Assembly: GCA_963971575.1 (NCBI GenBank)
Contig: OZ020611.1
Span: 26,333,279-26,397,278 of the forward strand
Source of the DNA: Liopterus haemorrhoidalis
Lineage: Eukaryota > Arthropoda > Insecta > Coleoptera > Dytiscidae
DNA: 64,000 nt
Reading direction: 5' to 3'
Positions 41,006-52,240 of this stretch are shown in pieces; position 1 is the first letter of the stretch, and the number at the start of each line of letters is the position of its first letter. The notes under the pieces are model-generated. The model had not been told where the DNA came from, searched no databases, and saw only the letters and a list, made by a program, of their open reading frames with translations. The position numbers were made by a program, and so were the translations under genes.

Positions 41006-43161
41006 GTAGGAATTTTAACACTTTTTAAATCATTAATGGCCGGTTGTTGAAGGACGAGTTAAGTGTTTTAATTCAAGTTATGCATAACTCGAATCAAAAC
41101 TATACACAAAAACATATGATTTTAATTTGAGTTAGGTATAGTTAAAGATAGAGTTAAACCATTTAACTCGTTATTTAGCTGCTGGACATAAGTATTCTGT
41201 AATCTAAAAAAATACATTAAAAACTGGCCAGGAACAGACGACTTCAGAGTAGCGGGAAGCTGAAAAATGAACGGTTTTTTATTTTGAAGAGAAAAATATA
41301 GAATTCCTTACCATTATCTTTAATTTCTTACAGTTTGTAATAATACAAATATTACTAATAATATGTGCAAACAACGAAATACATATGTGTTGAGCCGACT
41401 GACATTACAGCGATCGCAGCGTTTAAGTTGCGTCTACTTTCCGTGTTTTTGAATGTTTCCTAACTCATGCAGTCGTCTCAAAATGATTGCTCGATCGACG
41501 ACCAGTTTTTTAAATTTATCTTGCGTCTACAATGGATTTTTATTCAGTAATATCATCACGTGAGTGATTTGATGAAAAACAATTCCTGGTTTTAAAATAA
41601 GTTTATTTAATAATTATAAATTATAATAACAATATGTGATGGGATGTTCCAATAATCCATGGGAATTGGGAGAATATTCCGTCCATCCTGTGCTGGCCGA
41701 AATTGCCTTGAACCTGCTCCTGGCGAGGGTTGCCCGTCAGAAGGTAGATATATGAGTATAGCGTTGGACTCGCGATCGTCACCGTGATTGAGTGGAATGT
41801 CGTAGAGGAGTTGACTAGATTACCCCGCCTGGCTTCCGTACGACATCCATTTACTTATACCTCCGATTATGCTAGTTTTGCTATTCATTCATCGTGACAA
41901 ACATTATCTAATGCTGACAAATAGTTTTTTAGCAAAACAGCTGTATGTCACAAGTTATATGTCTTGTTTTTTTGTTTTTTTTTATTGTGTCCCAATTTTT
42001 AGAGTTATGTCCCGATTACAGATTGTTTACATTTCGAACCATTAATAGTTTGTTTACAGTTTGTGTTAAAATATGCAGAGTTTAGTGTGGCGTATTATCT
42101 TGTAGGAGTTCTATATTTTTTTGAGCATACTAAAAATGATGATGAAAAGGTAGACTTGCTCTATTCTTACTTACTACTAGCGTTCTTGTTAAATACATTT
42201 TAGTTGATAAGTGTGATAACGATAAGTGAAATATTTGAAGTTAATAGGTAGAATTTCCCATGTTCCCCAATTAATCATGTTATTAAAAATTACATTGAAT
42301 AGAGAAGAATCGTTTCTTTATTCCTAATATCTTTTCTTATGTACATTTTTGCTGTTAAATAAATGATAAGTGGGATATTTCAAATTTATAGGTAACACTC
42401 CTAAGTGAGATTTTAGACACATAAAACAACTCCTTAGATACGATTGTCTGTAGCTTACAGATTTTCCACAGAATTACACCAATAGCCTCCTATTTTATTA
42501 ATACAGATTTTATGAGATTACTTATCTTTTCATTATGCACAACTCTGCATTAAGCATATTTATACTGTTTTTAATAAGCATGGAACATGATGGTTCGTGC
42601 TTGTCCATTACACCCTGTTTCTTGGCTCTGCCAAAATAATAAATTGTTTTTTAACACTTTTCAAGTTTTACTGCAGAGAAACTAAACTAGAAAATGATTA
42701 TATTTTCTCCGCAGTTGTAAAATTTAGCTCATTACATAAATTTCCATTTCATGTTTGACTTGCAATAAACTTTAGCTGACGTGCTGAAAATTAGCCACAC
42801 TACCATTACTCCATTATACATCATTAGAACAAACTTTGTTAGTTTTACAAAAACATCCAGTTCCACATAAAGATAATGATTACGTCCAGAAGTTAGACGA
42901 ATGTTTGGAATGTGGTGTAAGTTTTTTAACGCAAAAAATGAATCGATAAAGGTGATTATGAACGTGCACACGTACGTCAAATTCTACTGAATTCTTCCTA
43001 TCTTCAGACTAGATCACTTTAATGTATAGTTTTTTGATGTCTGCAATGTGTACGTTCATTATTTGACAATGAAATCGATGTCAAATCATAAGGGACAGTT
43101 TTCACAAAATTTAATGTTCAATGACAATGAAGAAAATAAAACAATAGTCTGACTGCAACGA

Positions 43162-43193
<32 letters not shown>

Positions 43194-43273
43194 TATTGGG
43201 ATATGCACTCTATGGACTGATGTTAAATAAAGTTTAAGACAACATTTATTCCAAATATCCGATATTTCTTAAT
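41006..43273. other. probable rdgC intron, no genes recognised
   Basis: Mostly AT-rich. A GAGTTAAGTG/CATTTAACTC-bounded stretch at about 41041-41180 may be a MITE. A GC-richer block at about 41640-41890 is discussed under rejected items. A (TA)n run lies at about 43166-43189. Confidence 0.5.
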
Positions 43274-43310
43274 GAACCTTATGTTGAAACTCAGTTTCAA
43301 CATAAGGTTC
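43274..43310. repeat. perfect 37-bp palindrome
   Basis: Two 18-bp arms, GAACCTTATGTTGAAACT and its exact complement, are separated by a single C. No transposon ends found around it. Confidence 0.95.
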
Positions 43311-43516
43311 ATGTTGACCACGTGCGTTATTCTCACAACTATGTTAAAAAATAAAAAAAAAAAAATTAAATATTGTTCACAGATCAGCGCGATTTACAGC
43401 TGGCAACGTCGACAAGCAAGAAAAGGATAGCGTCATTGTGTAAACCCATTAGAGAGTATGAAAAGGAACTACTTCCTATGCCCTGTACTGCAAACTCACC
43501 TTTTAACGCACTATAG
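43311..43516. other. unannotated spacer
   Basis: Nothing recognised. Confidence 0.4.
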
Positions 43517-43916
43517 TTGTCAGATGTTATTATTCACTATAAGGTATGCATTCCTCCGCACTGAAAAGTAGTACAGACGGTATCTATGTCGTATGAATAC
43601 ATTTAAAAAATAAACTAACATAACTTACTAAAAAGTAATAGTGGCAGATGTGCGGCAAATTAAACTAAAATTAAACAAAAAATAAGTAAAAATTAAGTTT
43701 AAATAATGAATTAATTTGTTACGATAAAATAAAAAGTTTGCTAAAATAATTATTTGTTAAATTTCTTTTTTTTTTCTGTGGGGCATGGAAAAAGTAGGGT
43801 CTATGACTCGGTTGGAAGAGTAAATTCAATGCTCGTGGTTCCTCAAGCTCGCCTGCTGCTCGTGCTCGAATTTTCCACTCGCATCGAATTTTCGCATTCC
43901 AACCTTGTTACAGAAT
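43517..43916 (-). repeat. family E repeat, copy E2 (inverted to E1)
   Basis: Reverse-complement relative of 38193-38590, ending AACCTTGTTACAGAAT. The two copies flank rdgC exon (c). Confidence 0.65.
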
Positions 43917-44239
43917 ATACTTCTTAAGTCAAGGCCGATTCACTTGTTTTTTTTTGCCGCTGGATGCTTGAGCCATCTATGTGTCATTTCTGAAGTTACA
44001 AGATCTCCATGGTTACACAGAAACAACTAAGAGTCAAACATTTATAATTGTAATAATTGTTTAATAACCATAAATTATCCAATGTAAATAAATAAATTTA
44101 ATTGTTCTAATAAAAATTACTTTTGGTCGCCGAAAAAATATAATGTGTACTTTTTCCAAAACGATCTTTTTCGTCCTTATCTGTTTTATCTGCAAATTCA
44201 GATGAGGCCGAAAAAGACATACTTTTTGGCCGAAAATGT
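43917..44239. other. unannotated stretch
   Basis: AT-rich, no feature seen. Confidence 0.4.
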
Positions 44240-44600
44240 GTGTGGGACATAAAATGAAAGCTTTAGATTCTTTAAACATTTTGTAAAATATTGCTGGATA
44301 ACAAATAAAAATAAAAATAATGATAATGCGAACCGAATTAATACACTTGGAATTTTGAATGAGATTATTTACATAGATTTTTTTTTTGTATTGTTCGTAA
44401 AATTAATATATTTCTTAAAATTAAATGTGGAGCATCAAATGAAAGACTAGAGAATAAAAAAATTTGAATCTTTTAAATTATAAAGTTTTTAGCAAAAATG
44501 TGCAGAAAACTTTTGTTCCCCACTCTAATTTCTAGAAAATGCGATTTAAAAATCTGAGCAGTGCATATTAATTTAAACCAGCATACGGGTGTATTATGTA
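44240..44600 (+). mobile_element. degraded family B body module
   Basis: Short matches such as GCGAACCGAATTAATACA, ATCAAATGAAAG and GCAAAAATGTGCAGAAAAC follow the family B order. Ends are missing. Confidence 0.4.
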
Positions 44601-45089
44601 AGAAATGCGTTAAAATTAGCGTCAGGTTAATATTTTTATTTTAACTCCATGTCTAACGTCATTATCCAAAAATGCTATTCTGTAAGAGCATTTGTTAAGG
44701 TAAGCGTTAATACAATATTTGTTAACGTGAGGCGCTAACTCAACCTGTAGAGAGGCTAATATTAACTGCACGCGCATGCGCTGTTACGTTGAATTTTAAC
44801 AGGGGTATTTATTTAGTCAAATGCCAAGAGAATCTTAACCTAATATTTCGGTGTTGAATTAAATATTCAGTGGCGAAATTTATTTTAAAAATGGAACAGA
44901 AATGTTTGGTCCTGTGATTCTCATCATAACTGGTTTCCATAGTGTATTAAATAAAAATATAACTTTATTCAACTTTTGTTTAGTCAATTTATACACTACA
45001 TTGTATTATAACAGTTTATCTAATTTTTTAATAATATGTGAATTATATGTTCATTCTATTTTTACTTGCCCGACCTTAATATATAAGGT

Positions 45090-45535
45090 GCAAGTATTGT
45101 AATCGCGAAAATTTTCGATGTCGAGATTTTGACGGACGACCACGTTTCATGGTCCAGTGAATCCAAAAAACCTATTTTCGAAGTGCCGTCCGTATGTGTG
45201 TGTGTCTGTGTGTCTGTGTGTATACACGATAACTCTAAAACGGTTTAACTTAAAGAGTTCGTTCTGGTACTAAAAAATTCTCCTAATAATTGGGAAGAAC
45301 CCTATTGTTTTTTATTAAAATCCGAAACCGGAAACGGAAGTTATTAAACTGTAAAATTTTAAAAAATTCGTAACTAGTAAACCAAGCCTTGGAAAAAAAT
45401 TTGGATAGGACATAATTTGATGTATTTTTGAAGATTTACCTAAATATTCTTTAAATTAAAAAAAAATTTTTTTTTTTTTTATTATTTTTTTTATGGGAGG
45501 GCAAGTCTAGCGGAGGTCTCCCTTCGCCACTGGTT
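45090..45535 (+). mobile_element. repeat with GTCTGTGT array
   Basis: It contains TGTGTGTGTGTCTGTGTGTC (about 45193-45222), then GATAACTCTAAAACGG and a body ending in T-rich sequence. Organisation resembles families A-C, but the sequence differs and no terminal hairpin was identified. Confidence 0.4.
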
Positions 45536-45599
45536 AAAAAGGTGTTCAGTGATATTAAGTATTAAATTTGATTTATTACGCTATTTCTACCCTGGAATA

Positions 45600-45850
45600 A
45601 CACTGTTGTGATCGTCATTATCAATCTCATCAATTGTTTCTTCAAATAATACACCATTAAAATGTACTGCGATATTTTGAAACACGGCGGAGGCATAAGT
45701 GAAGTTTTGTAGCTTTCAGAGGATTATAATTTTAAGTTCTGTGTCTCAACAAAAACCAAAACTGCTCTCCAATACTCCATTTACTTCCTTTCTATACAAT
45801 TACTTGAACTTGCGTCTGGGTTACTTGTATAACAAAAATTATGAAGCGTC
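45600..45850 (-). pseudogene. possible Harbinger transposase C-terminal relic
   Basis: Minus-strand frames give RKEVNGVLESSFGFC and FTYASAVFQNIAVHFN, resembling the ER.NGVxKxxFxCL...ACxVLHNIC region at the end of DDE_Tnp_4 transposases. Stops and frame changes are present. Confidence 0.45.
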
Positions 45851-46200
45851 ATTCTTATCTCTACTGTAAAGAATTCAATTTAAAAAGTAATAGAAAGTTG
45901 ATTAATATTCCTACCGTCTTGTGTTTTATTCATTTTTTTTAAATAACATGACATTTACTTAAATAGGATCAGCTATTTTTGCAAACTAAAGACTAGCGTT
46001 AACTTTTAAAGCCACCGTTTCGGTAGGCGCTTATTGTAGAACGTTAACTGGCTATTTTAACGCCGCCGCGCTATAATATTAACACATATATGTTTAGCGA
46101 ATAGCATTTAGGTTAAAAATGGTGTTAAAAAAATTAAAGTCAGTTTTTGACGCTAAAATTTTAACATCATGCTTAGAGAATAGACCCGATAGTATGCTAG

Positions 46201-47009
46201 AAACTTTTGATTATTTTTTTATTACTAATAATTATTATGTTATCATTATATTGAAAAAATTAATTATTTCTAAAAATTCAATGTGTAACATCAGTTGAAA
46301 GATCTTGAAGCATTGTTTAACGAAAACAAATGAATTGCTGAAAATAATTTATTATGGCTCGATTTTTTCCAAGAAAAAACCTTGTATCCTTTGACTTATA
46401 AAATTACCTTCAAAACGCTGAAATTTTCGATATTTTACACCTCTTATCAATTATTTATTTCTAACAATTTTGTTCATCAGAACCTTCTAAAATAAAAATA
46501 TCGTGACACACCTGAACTGCCCTCGTGACACACCAGTGTAAGGGATAAATAAATTAAATGCTCGGTAAGTTCTTATTTTATTGTTCATAAGTTTTATTTA
46601 TACCTTTATAACATCATATTTCACCTTGAAACTTCTATGTTCAACATGTTTTATGAAAGTTTAATATAGTTTCTTCTTTCTTATAAATTTTATTATCATG
46701 AAATCAACAAAGTTTTTCGTGACTAATATAATTAATTCAACATTACCTTTAGAAGTGTTTTATTCATTTTCGGAAAACATTAATTACTCGCGAAAAAATT
46801 CTCGACAGTTCAAACAACTCATTCATCATAAAAATGAATAACATGTGTTATATTGTGTATGTATTCTTATTCTTGACATGAAAAGACTATGTTGCTTTTA
46901 ATTTAATCATACATTCTAATTTTAAATCTATATTACGTAAACATTGCAAGAAACATGATTTAGTAAGTATTGAACCCATTTGGCTCCCCGATATGACATT
47001 ATGGAGATT
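46201..47009. other. unannotated AT-rich stretch
   Basis: ACATCAGTTGAAAGATC near 46287 may be a family B remnant. GTGACACACCAGTGTA near 46525 looks like an old hAT end. No gene. Confidence 0.4.
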
Positions 47010-47032
47010 ATAATAATAATAATATAATAATA

Positions 47033-47127
<95 letters not shown>

Positions 47128-47740
47128 TTTATTGATCCAGTAGATTACATGTAAGTAATATTGGATAAGTAATTTTATAAATTGTCAATAATTCATAGTA
47201 TTTTTAGTCAAAATTCAAAAAAAATAAATAAATAATAAATATAAAATTATAATTATACAGGTAATAAATTACAATATTTATGTTCGTCAATATACAAATT
47301 AAGTAAATAAATAATTAATTAAATTAATAAGTCAGTAGGTATAAATATTAAATCTGTTTATTTACTGTTGCTGCCTAAGATACTCATTTAGATTATAAAA
47401 ACACTCACTAATTAAAAATTTAACTATCCTTTTCTTAAAGATCGGCAAGCTCGTACTATCTTTTATGTGAGCAGGTAGTTTATTATAAAAAATTTTCATC
47501 AGTATGTTTGGATTTTGTGCCGTTTTTGCAAATTTTACTGTTTGTATTTCTAAGTTGCTGTTGTATCTAGTATTATATGTATGTATATCTGACCGCTTTT
47601 CCAAAACTGATAAGTTTTGTTGTACATGAAGGCTGGCCTGATAGATATACATACATCTAACGGTAAAGGTAAGATATTTAAAAGCTTTTTAAAAATAGGA
47701 AAACAAGTGATTCTAGGGCAGCACCCAGCCATATTTCTGA
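47010..47740 (-). mobile_element. 5'-truncated non-LTR element with (ATT)n tail
   Basis: The minus strand reads CCPRITCFPIFKKLLNILPL, then after a frameshift near 47625 MYIYQASLHVQQNLSVLEKR and TRYNSNLEI, and ends at 47362. A 3' UTR follows and terminates in CAATAAATGTT and a long (ATT)n tail (plus-strand AAT run, about 47010-47125). Same family type as 17361-18123. Confidence 0.75.
47012..47125. repeat. (AAT)n microsatellite
   Basis: Long trinucleotide run forming the 3' tail of the minus-strand non-LTR element. The leucine-rich ORF over it is an artefact. Confidence 0.95.
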
Positions 47741-47763
47741 TGATACTTTTCTACATTTTAAAT

Positions 47764-48276
47764 CAGTGTTTCTCAACAGGTGGTCCGCGGACCACTAGTG
47801 GTCCCCAGAAAAATTTTAGTGGTCCGCGAAATTTTTTATATGTTTTTTTTGCAGTTTTTATTTTTATTTTTTATGCACATTTTTTATGTAAATAATTTAT
47901 AATTTGTTTAATTTCTGTAAACTTTCTGTGATTTTTTACAAATAAAATAAATGTATTTAGTATAGGGTGACCATTTTCTTAAGAAGGCAATGCGGGACGG
48001 AAAAAAAAGGTCCTCATCTCCCAAATCCAAGTGAAGAACAAAAAAAAAGGTTCTCATTTTCTCAAATACAAGTTACAAAATGCGGGACTTTTGCGGGACG
48101 CATCTTAATGCGGGACAGTCCCGCAAAAAGCGGGACGAATGGTCACTCTAATTTAGTAGCACATTAAATATATAGGTTTTCTTGTAAAAAATGAACCAAC
48201 AATTATTATTAGTGGTCCGCGTTAGAAAATTATATATTATACTGGTCCGCGGTGCGTTTTTGGTTGAGAAACACTG
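47764..48276. mobile_element. hAT MITE (GTGGTCCGCGG family), second copy
   Basis: Termini CAGTGTTTCTCAAC and GTTGAGAAACACTG, with TTTTAAAT exactly duplicated at 47756-47763 and 48277-48284. Reverse orientation relative to 34310-34607. Carries an inserted 188-bp MITE. Confidence 0.92.
47963..48150. mobile_element. nested hAT-type MITE (TAGGGTGACCAT family)
   Basis: Ends TAGGGTGACCATT and AATGGTCACTCTA, flanked by exact ATTTAGTA duplications (47955-47962, 48151-48158). Inside are repeated GCGGGAC motifs and AAAAAAGGTCCTCAT minisatellite units. Related sequence at 58331-58555. Confidence 0.9.
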
Positions 48277-48415
48277 TTTTAAATAATCTGTTGAACTCTG
48301 AACTTATACCCCAGCATAATAAACCATATGACAAAATGGAATAAATGTGACCAAAGTAATACGCTCTGACTACATTTTTTACTTTTTTAAGTTTTTTACT
48401 TTCCAGCATTCCTTA

Positions 48416-49119
48416 TCTAAAAAACATATCCCCCTAAAAATATAAATAAATATATGCTCATCGAAAAAAAAATATATTTTTTTACAATTCTGTGTAGGGT
48501 ATCAAACGAAAGTCCTTGGTACGTGGATTAACGATCAAAATTTTATTTTTGCAAAATAAATTATTTTGACGCGAATTTGCCAAAATTGTGCAAAAAAAAA
48601 ATTGTCTCATACCCTGTAGCCCAGATGGTTTAAATTAAAAATTTGAAAAAATTCTGTCCATTGGAGTGAACCGAAATAGTACAACAGTTATTTTTGATCA
48701 GATTATGTTTTCGGAAAATAACGCATTTTTTGTGTTTTTAAAATATCTAAAATATGTAAAATATTTAATCCGCTATTTAACACAGTAAATGAGTGAACGT
48801 CCGTAGTCCAGTGGTAACGTTCTCGGTTCGTAAGTTGCAAACTAATGTTCGATTTCCGTCAATTTTTATTTTTTCTTTTTTTTTTTGATTTTTATTTTGT
48901 TTAAATTATTTTGTCAAAATTCTAGGTATATTTTGGCAAATGTTGCATTTAATTTTTAAAAGCGTAAATTTAAAACCAGTGGGAAGTGTTGAAATTATAA
49001 TTTAATTCTATGTTTGAATGTATACGAAATCAGAGGGGCGGGGTTTATGACTTAAACAACTAATGGAAGCCGTAAGCGCAATTTTCAAAATATTAATGAA
49101 CCTTGCTATATTAAAAAAA
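48416..49119 (+). mobile_element. family A repeat, copy A5 (5'-truncated, left part)
   Basis: It begins at the AAAAACATATCCCCCTAAAA block, so the terminus and GTCT array are missing. Cassette at 48799-48862. It is split at about 49119 by the inverted copy A6 and continues at 50195-50320, where the missing 3' sequence resumes. Confidence 0.7.
48799..48862 (+). other. tRNA-like cassette of A5
   Basis: Perfect A box TAGTCCAGTGG (48804-48814) and a B box with one mismatch, GTTCGATTT (48847-48855). TTCGTAA between them looks like an anticodon loop (CGT, Thr-like). T-tract from about 48862. Confidence 0.5.
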
Positions 49120-50194
49120 TTGATGTGAAAAAGTGTGAATTTTCACACATTTCAGGGTTTTGCTGGTATTTAGTAAGTGAATGATGATTATTTTGGATGC
49201 GAAAACAAATTTTATATTAAAATATTTTTTTTGTTAATTTTAATTCGAACTTCTAATACCATTATTTAGGTTTCTAAATATGCGCAGTATTTTTTTTTAT
49301 ATATATAGAAAGGTTCATTAATAATTTTAAAAATTGCGCCTATGGCTTCCATTGGTTGTTATAAGTTCCGCCCCTCTGATTTCGTGTACATTGAAACAGA
49401 ATTAAATTCTAATTTAAACAATTTCCAGTGGCTATTAAATTTACGCTTTTAAAAATTAAATGCAACATTTGCCAAAATATAACTAGAATTTTGAAAAAAT
49501 AATTTAAACAATATAAAAATTAGAAAAAAAAAAAAAACAAAAAATAATATAGTTCTCTTCTCACAGGGTTCGATCCCTTTCGGATCGGGTTACTTGGGTG
49601 AAAAATCAGCGTCTAATACCACTAGACCAGCATACACGTTGCAGAGTGGCGTGTTACAAAGCTATAACTTGTGTACATTATTAGCCAAAAATCACAAAAA
49701 ATGCGTTTTTTTCCAAAAACCCAATCTGATCAAAAATTTCTGTTGAACTATTCCGGTTCACACCAATGTACATTACTTAGAATTTTTTCAGATTTTTAGT
49801 TTAACCATCTGGGCTACAGGGTGTGGGACAAAAAATTTTTTGCACAATTTTGGCAAAAATCGCTTCAAAATAATTTATTTTGCAAAAATAAAAATTTGAT
49901 CGTTAATCCACGTACCAAGGGCTTTCATTTGATACCCTACTCAGAATTATAAAAAAATATTTTTTTTTTCGATGAGCACATATGTGTTTATATTTTTAGG
50001 GGGATATGTTTTTTAGATGTTTTAGTATTTTTCCTATGTGCGGGTCAAAGAGTTGTATAAGCACGCCAAATTTCAACTCTCTAGGTTTAGCCGTTTGGCT
50101 ACAATTTTTACCGAACAGACAGACAGACAGACAGACAGACGACAAAATGACGGTATAAGGGTTTTTTGGTCATACCTACAAAACCCTAAAAATA
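49120..50194 (-). mobile_element. family A repeat, copy A6, inserted in A5
   Basis: Full-length on the minus strand: 5' terminus near 50193, GTCT array (50115-50140), body, cassette (49549-49641), 3' half, ACCAGCAAAACCCT and the TTCACAC hairpin near 49120-49160. Confidence 0.75.
49549..49641 (-). other. tRNA-like cassette of A6 (tRNA-Glu-like)
   Basis: On the minus strand: perfect A box TGGTCTAGTGG (complement 49619-49629), then TTTTTCACCCAAGTAACCCG, resembling the anticodon region of tRNA-Glu(TTC), and perfect B box GATCGAACC (complement 49567-49575). A T-tract follows on the minus strand (about 49526-49548). Confidence 0.65.
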
Positions 50195-50320
50195 CTTCAA
50201 ATATTTAGAAACCCAAATAATGGTATTAGGCATTCGAATTAAAATTAATAAAAAAATATTTTAACATATTTGTTTTGGCATTCCAAATAATCATCATTCA
50301 CTTACTAAATACCTGTGAAG
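50195..50320 (+). mobile_element. family A repeat, copy A5 (right part)
   Basis: Continues the A5 3' half (ATATTTAGAAACCCAAATAA to ACTAAATACCTG) after the A6 insertion. The terminal hairpin is lost. Confidence 0.7.
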
Positions 50321-50950
50321 TGCTATGTGAATCATAGGGCCATAATAAACTTCCGCCATTTGGATCTGTCTTGCACTACTGTCCGACAAATATTTCGTGG
50401 CCGGGCGTGTCTTTTAGTGCGCACAGAGAGGGCACTATGAAAGACAGTGTCAGATATAGAATACAGTCAGAGAAACAAGTTCACATTCTTACACGTGTGC
50501 ATTATATTCATCAGTTAGGTATGTCTATAAACACAAGTTCCTCCCATCACAGTAGAACAACAAAACTATAGAAACGCAGCTGCTTGATTTAAGTGATTAC
50601 TGCATTTGACGTTCACTTTGTCGACTTGTTTATTGGTCAGAGCACCCCCGTCACGCGTCTTTTTCCAAACTCCAGCAATTTCAAGTAGATTGAAGTAGAT
50701 TGCAATAAAGGCTTACATTCTATGTAATAATGTAATACAGATGTTTTCCCGCTAAATATACTTACATAACAATGTAAAATTTTTTGACTATTAAAAGCAC
50801 GTCCACCTAGTTTGCTTTTTGTCTCCATGATTTTAAATATTTAATATATTCTGAATGTTGGACTTATGCACTTGACTGTAATAGCGTGTGTAGGAAATAA
50901 TGCAATTCGCCAAAGTTATAATCCCCACTACAAATTTCACGCGCATCTTT
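50321..50950. other. stretch with one retrotransposon end fragment
   Basis: TGTCCGACAAATATTTCGTG at about 50380-50400 is the inverse of sequence at 50955-50985, so both are probably ends of the same retroelement type. No gene otherwise. Confidence 0.4.
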
Positions 50951-51105
50951 CACGCCCGGCCACGAAATATCTGTCGGACAGTAGATGTTTTAGCTCCCTC
51001 CATATTTTGCCGCTTTCGCTGGCTTCCTTCATGGTTAGTCTACGCCATGTTGGTCTGCCACATCTACGGCTCCCTTCTGGGTTCCAATCAAAACAGTTCT
51101 TTTTG
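50951..51105 (-). pseudogene. non-LTR retrotransposon C-terminal relic
   Basis: The minus strand reads DWNPEGSRRCGRPTWRRLTM then KEASESGKIWRELKHLLSDR, the typical C-terminal tail of RTE-like endonuclease-RT proteins. Nothing upstream is preserved. Confidence 0.55.
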
Positions 51106-51743
51106 GTTGAAGCATATTATTTGTAGGTTAAGTTTCTAGCTATGTTCTGGGTGGTTATTTTAAATAATGGTCATGTTTAGAACACCCCGGTTAGTCCGAT
51201 CCAACGGATACTTGAGACCCGAATAACCAACCTTTTACTATAATTACTATTATAACTAGCTCCCTTCTCTAAAATTAAGTGAACTACTACAGAGATGAAG
51301 TTGCTTTTATGATATAATTACAGAGGCAGCCATTGAACGATAATCGCTGATCGTCCATACTCTATTATAAATTTCTGTCAAGCGGTAAACGAAGCTATTC
51401 AAATCTAATCGATCGAACTACCGCAATGTCGTTTATAACGAATATATTTTTAACCGGGAAAATTTTCATTGTGGTATGCTTTTGGTTTAAATGTCAGCTT
51501 TCGGAAATAGTTTCAGAATTTTAAACTATTTCGTGGTTGAATACGCTTTGAACTCGAAATATTTCAAATTGCATTTTAAATTGTTTTACAGTTTTATCAG
51601 AGAACTTGTTTATATATTGATTTTGGTAAAGAGTCCGTGGTTTATACAGCGTGTTTAAAAATATAAGTCACAAATTGTATTGGCATGTAATACAACAAAA
51701 ATTGAAACTAAAAATCGACCAGGACAGCGTATAATCGTAAGTA
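51106..51743. other. unannotated stretch
   Basis: No gene or transposon end recognised. Confidence 0.45.
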
Positions 51744-52240
51744 CGAGAGTTACCTTTTATGTTTTAACTAACGACCACTAGATGGCAATATTGAAATGTG
51801 TCATTACTATATTCGTAAAATTTGACATTTGTTATTGTTAAATCAGTGGCAGCTTATAAATTGAATGAGTAGTCGGTTGACAGTAAGCGTTTAAAAAAAA
51901 AGTTTTGTGAAAAAATGGATATTACTCGTGAAGGTTTTCGTTGGATGATTTTTTACGATTTTGGTAAAGGCCTAACTCAACAACAATGAATAGATTCGTT
52001 TTGTTCAACTTTTGGTAATGAATCACATAAAAAAAGACTGTTTACAATTGGTTTGCAGAATTGCGTCGTGTCGTGTGTCCGTCAATGATGAATCTTGTGA
52101 AGGTCGACCAAAATCAGTTGTGATTCAAAAAACATCGATGCTGTGCGCAAAATGATTGAAGAAGATCGGCGTGTGACTGACCGTGAGATAAAGGCATCCT
52201 TTTAAATATTGCAGACTGCAATATATTCGATTTTGCATGA
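51744..52240 (+). mobile_element. truncated mariner, same family as 24271-26585
   Basis: The left end GAGAGTTACCTTTTATG is followed by the CACTAGATGGCAATATTGAA leader shared with the 24271 copy. The transposase N-terminus is MDITREGFRWMIFYDFGKGL, interrupted by stops near 51988. It is lost after about 52240. Confidence 0.8.

Larger units (their letters stand above)
44601..46200. mobile_element. degraded Harbinger-like region
   Basis: GCTATTCTGTAAGAGCA near 44673 and TGCTTAGAGAATAG near 46171 are imperfect inverted ends, with GTTAA/TTAAC-rich subterminal sequence on both sides. A GTCTGTGT-bearing repeat (about 45090-45535) and a transposase C-terminal relic (45600-45850) lie inside. Confidence 0.4.

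Noticed and set aside
40829..41050. Complete small ORF starting at 40829
   Set aside because: The ATG lies in the intron pyrimidine tract. Splice signals and homology show that only 40838-41005 is an exon.
41560..41898. Possible solo LTR ending in TCGTGACA with a GC-richer core
   Set aside because: The left boundary and a target duplication could not be established, and no internal LTR-element sequence is nearby.
46928..47128. Leucine-rich ORF
   Set aside because: It is a translation of the (AAT)n tail of a non-LTR element.
49561..49580. Plus-strand B box (GGTTCGATCC) in A6 as a separate Pol III promoter
   Set aside because: B boxes are quasi-palindromic. The A box and T-tract are placed correctly only on the minus strand.
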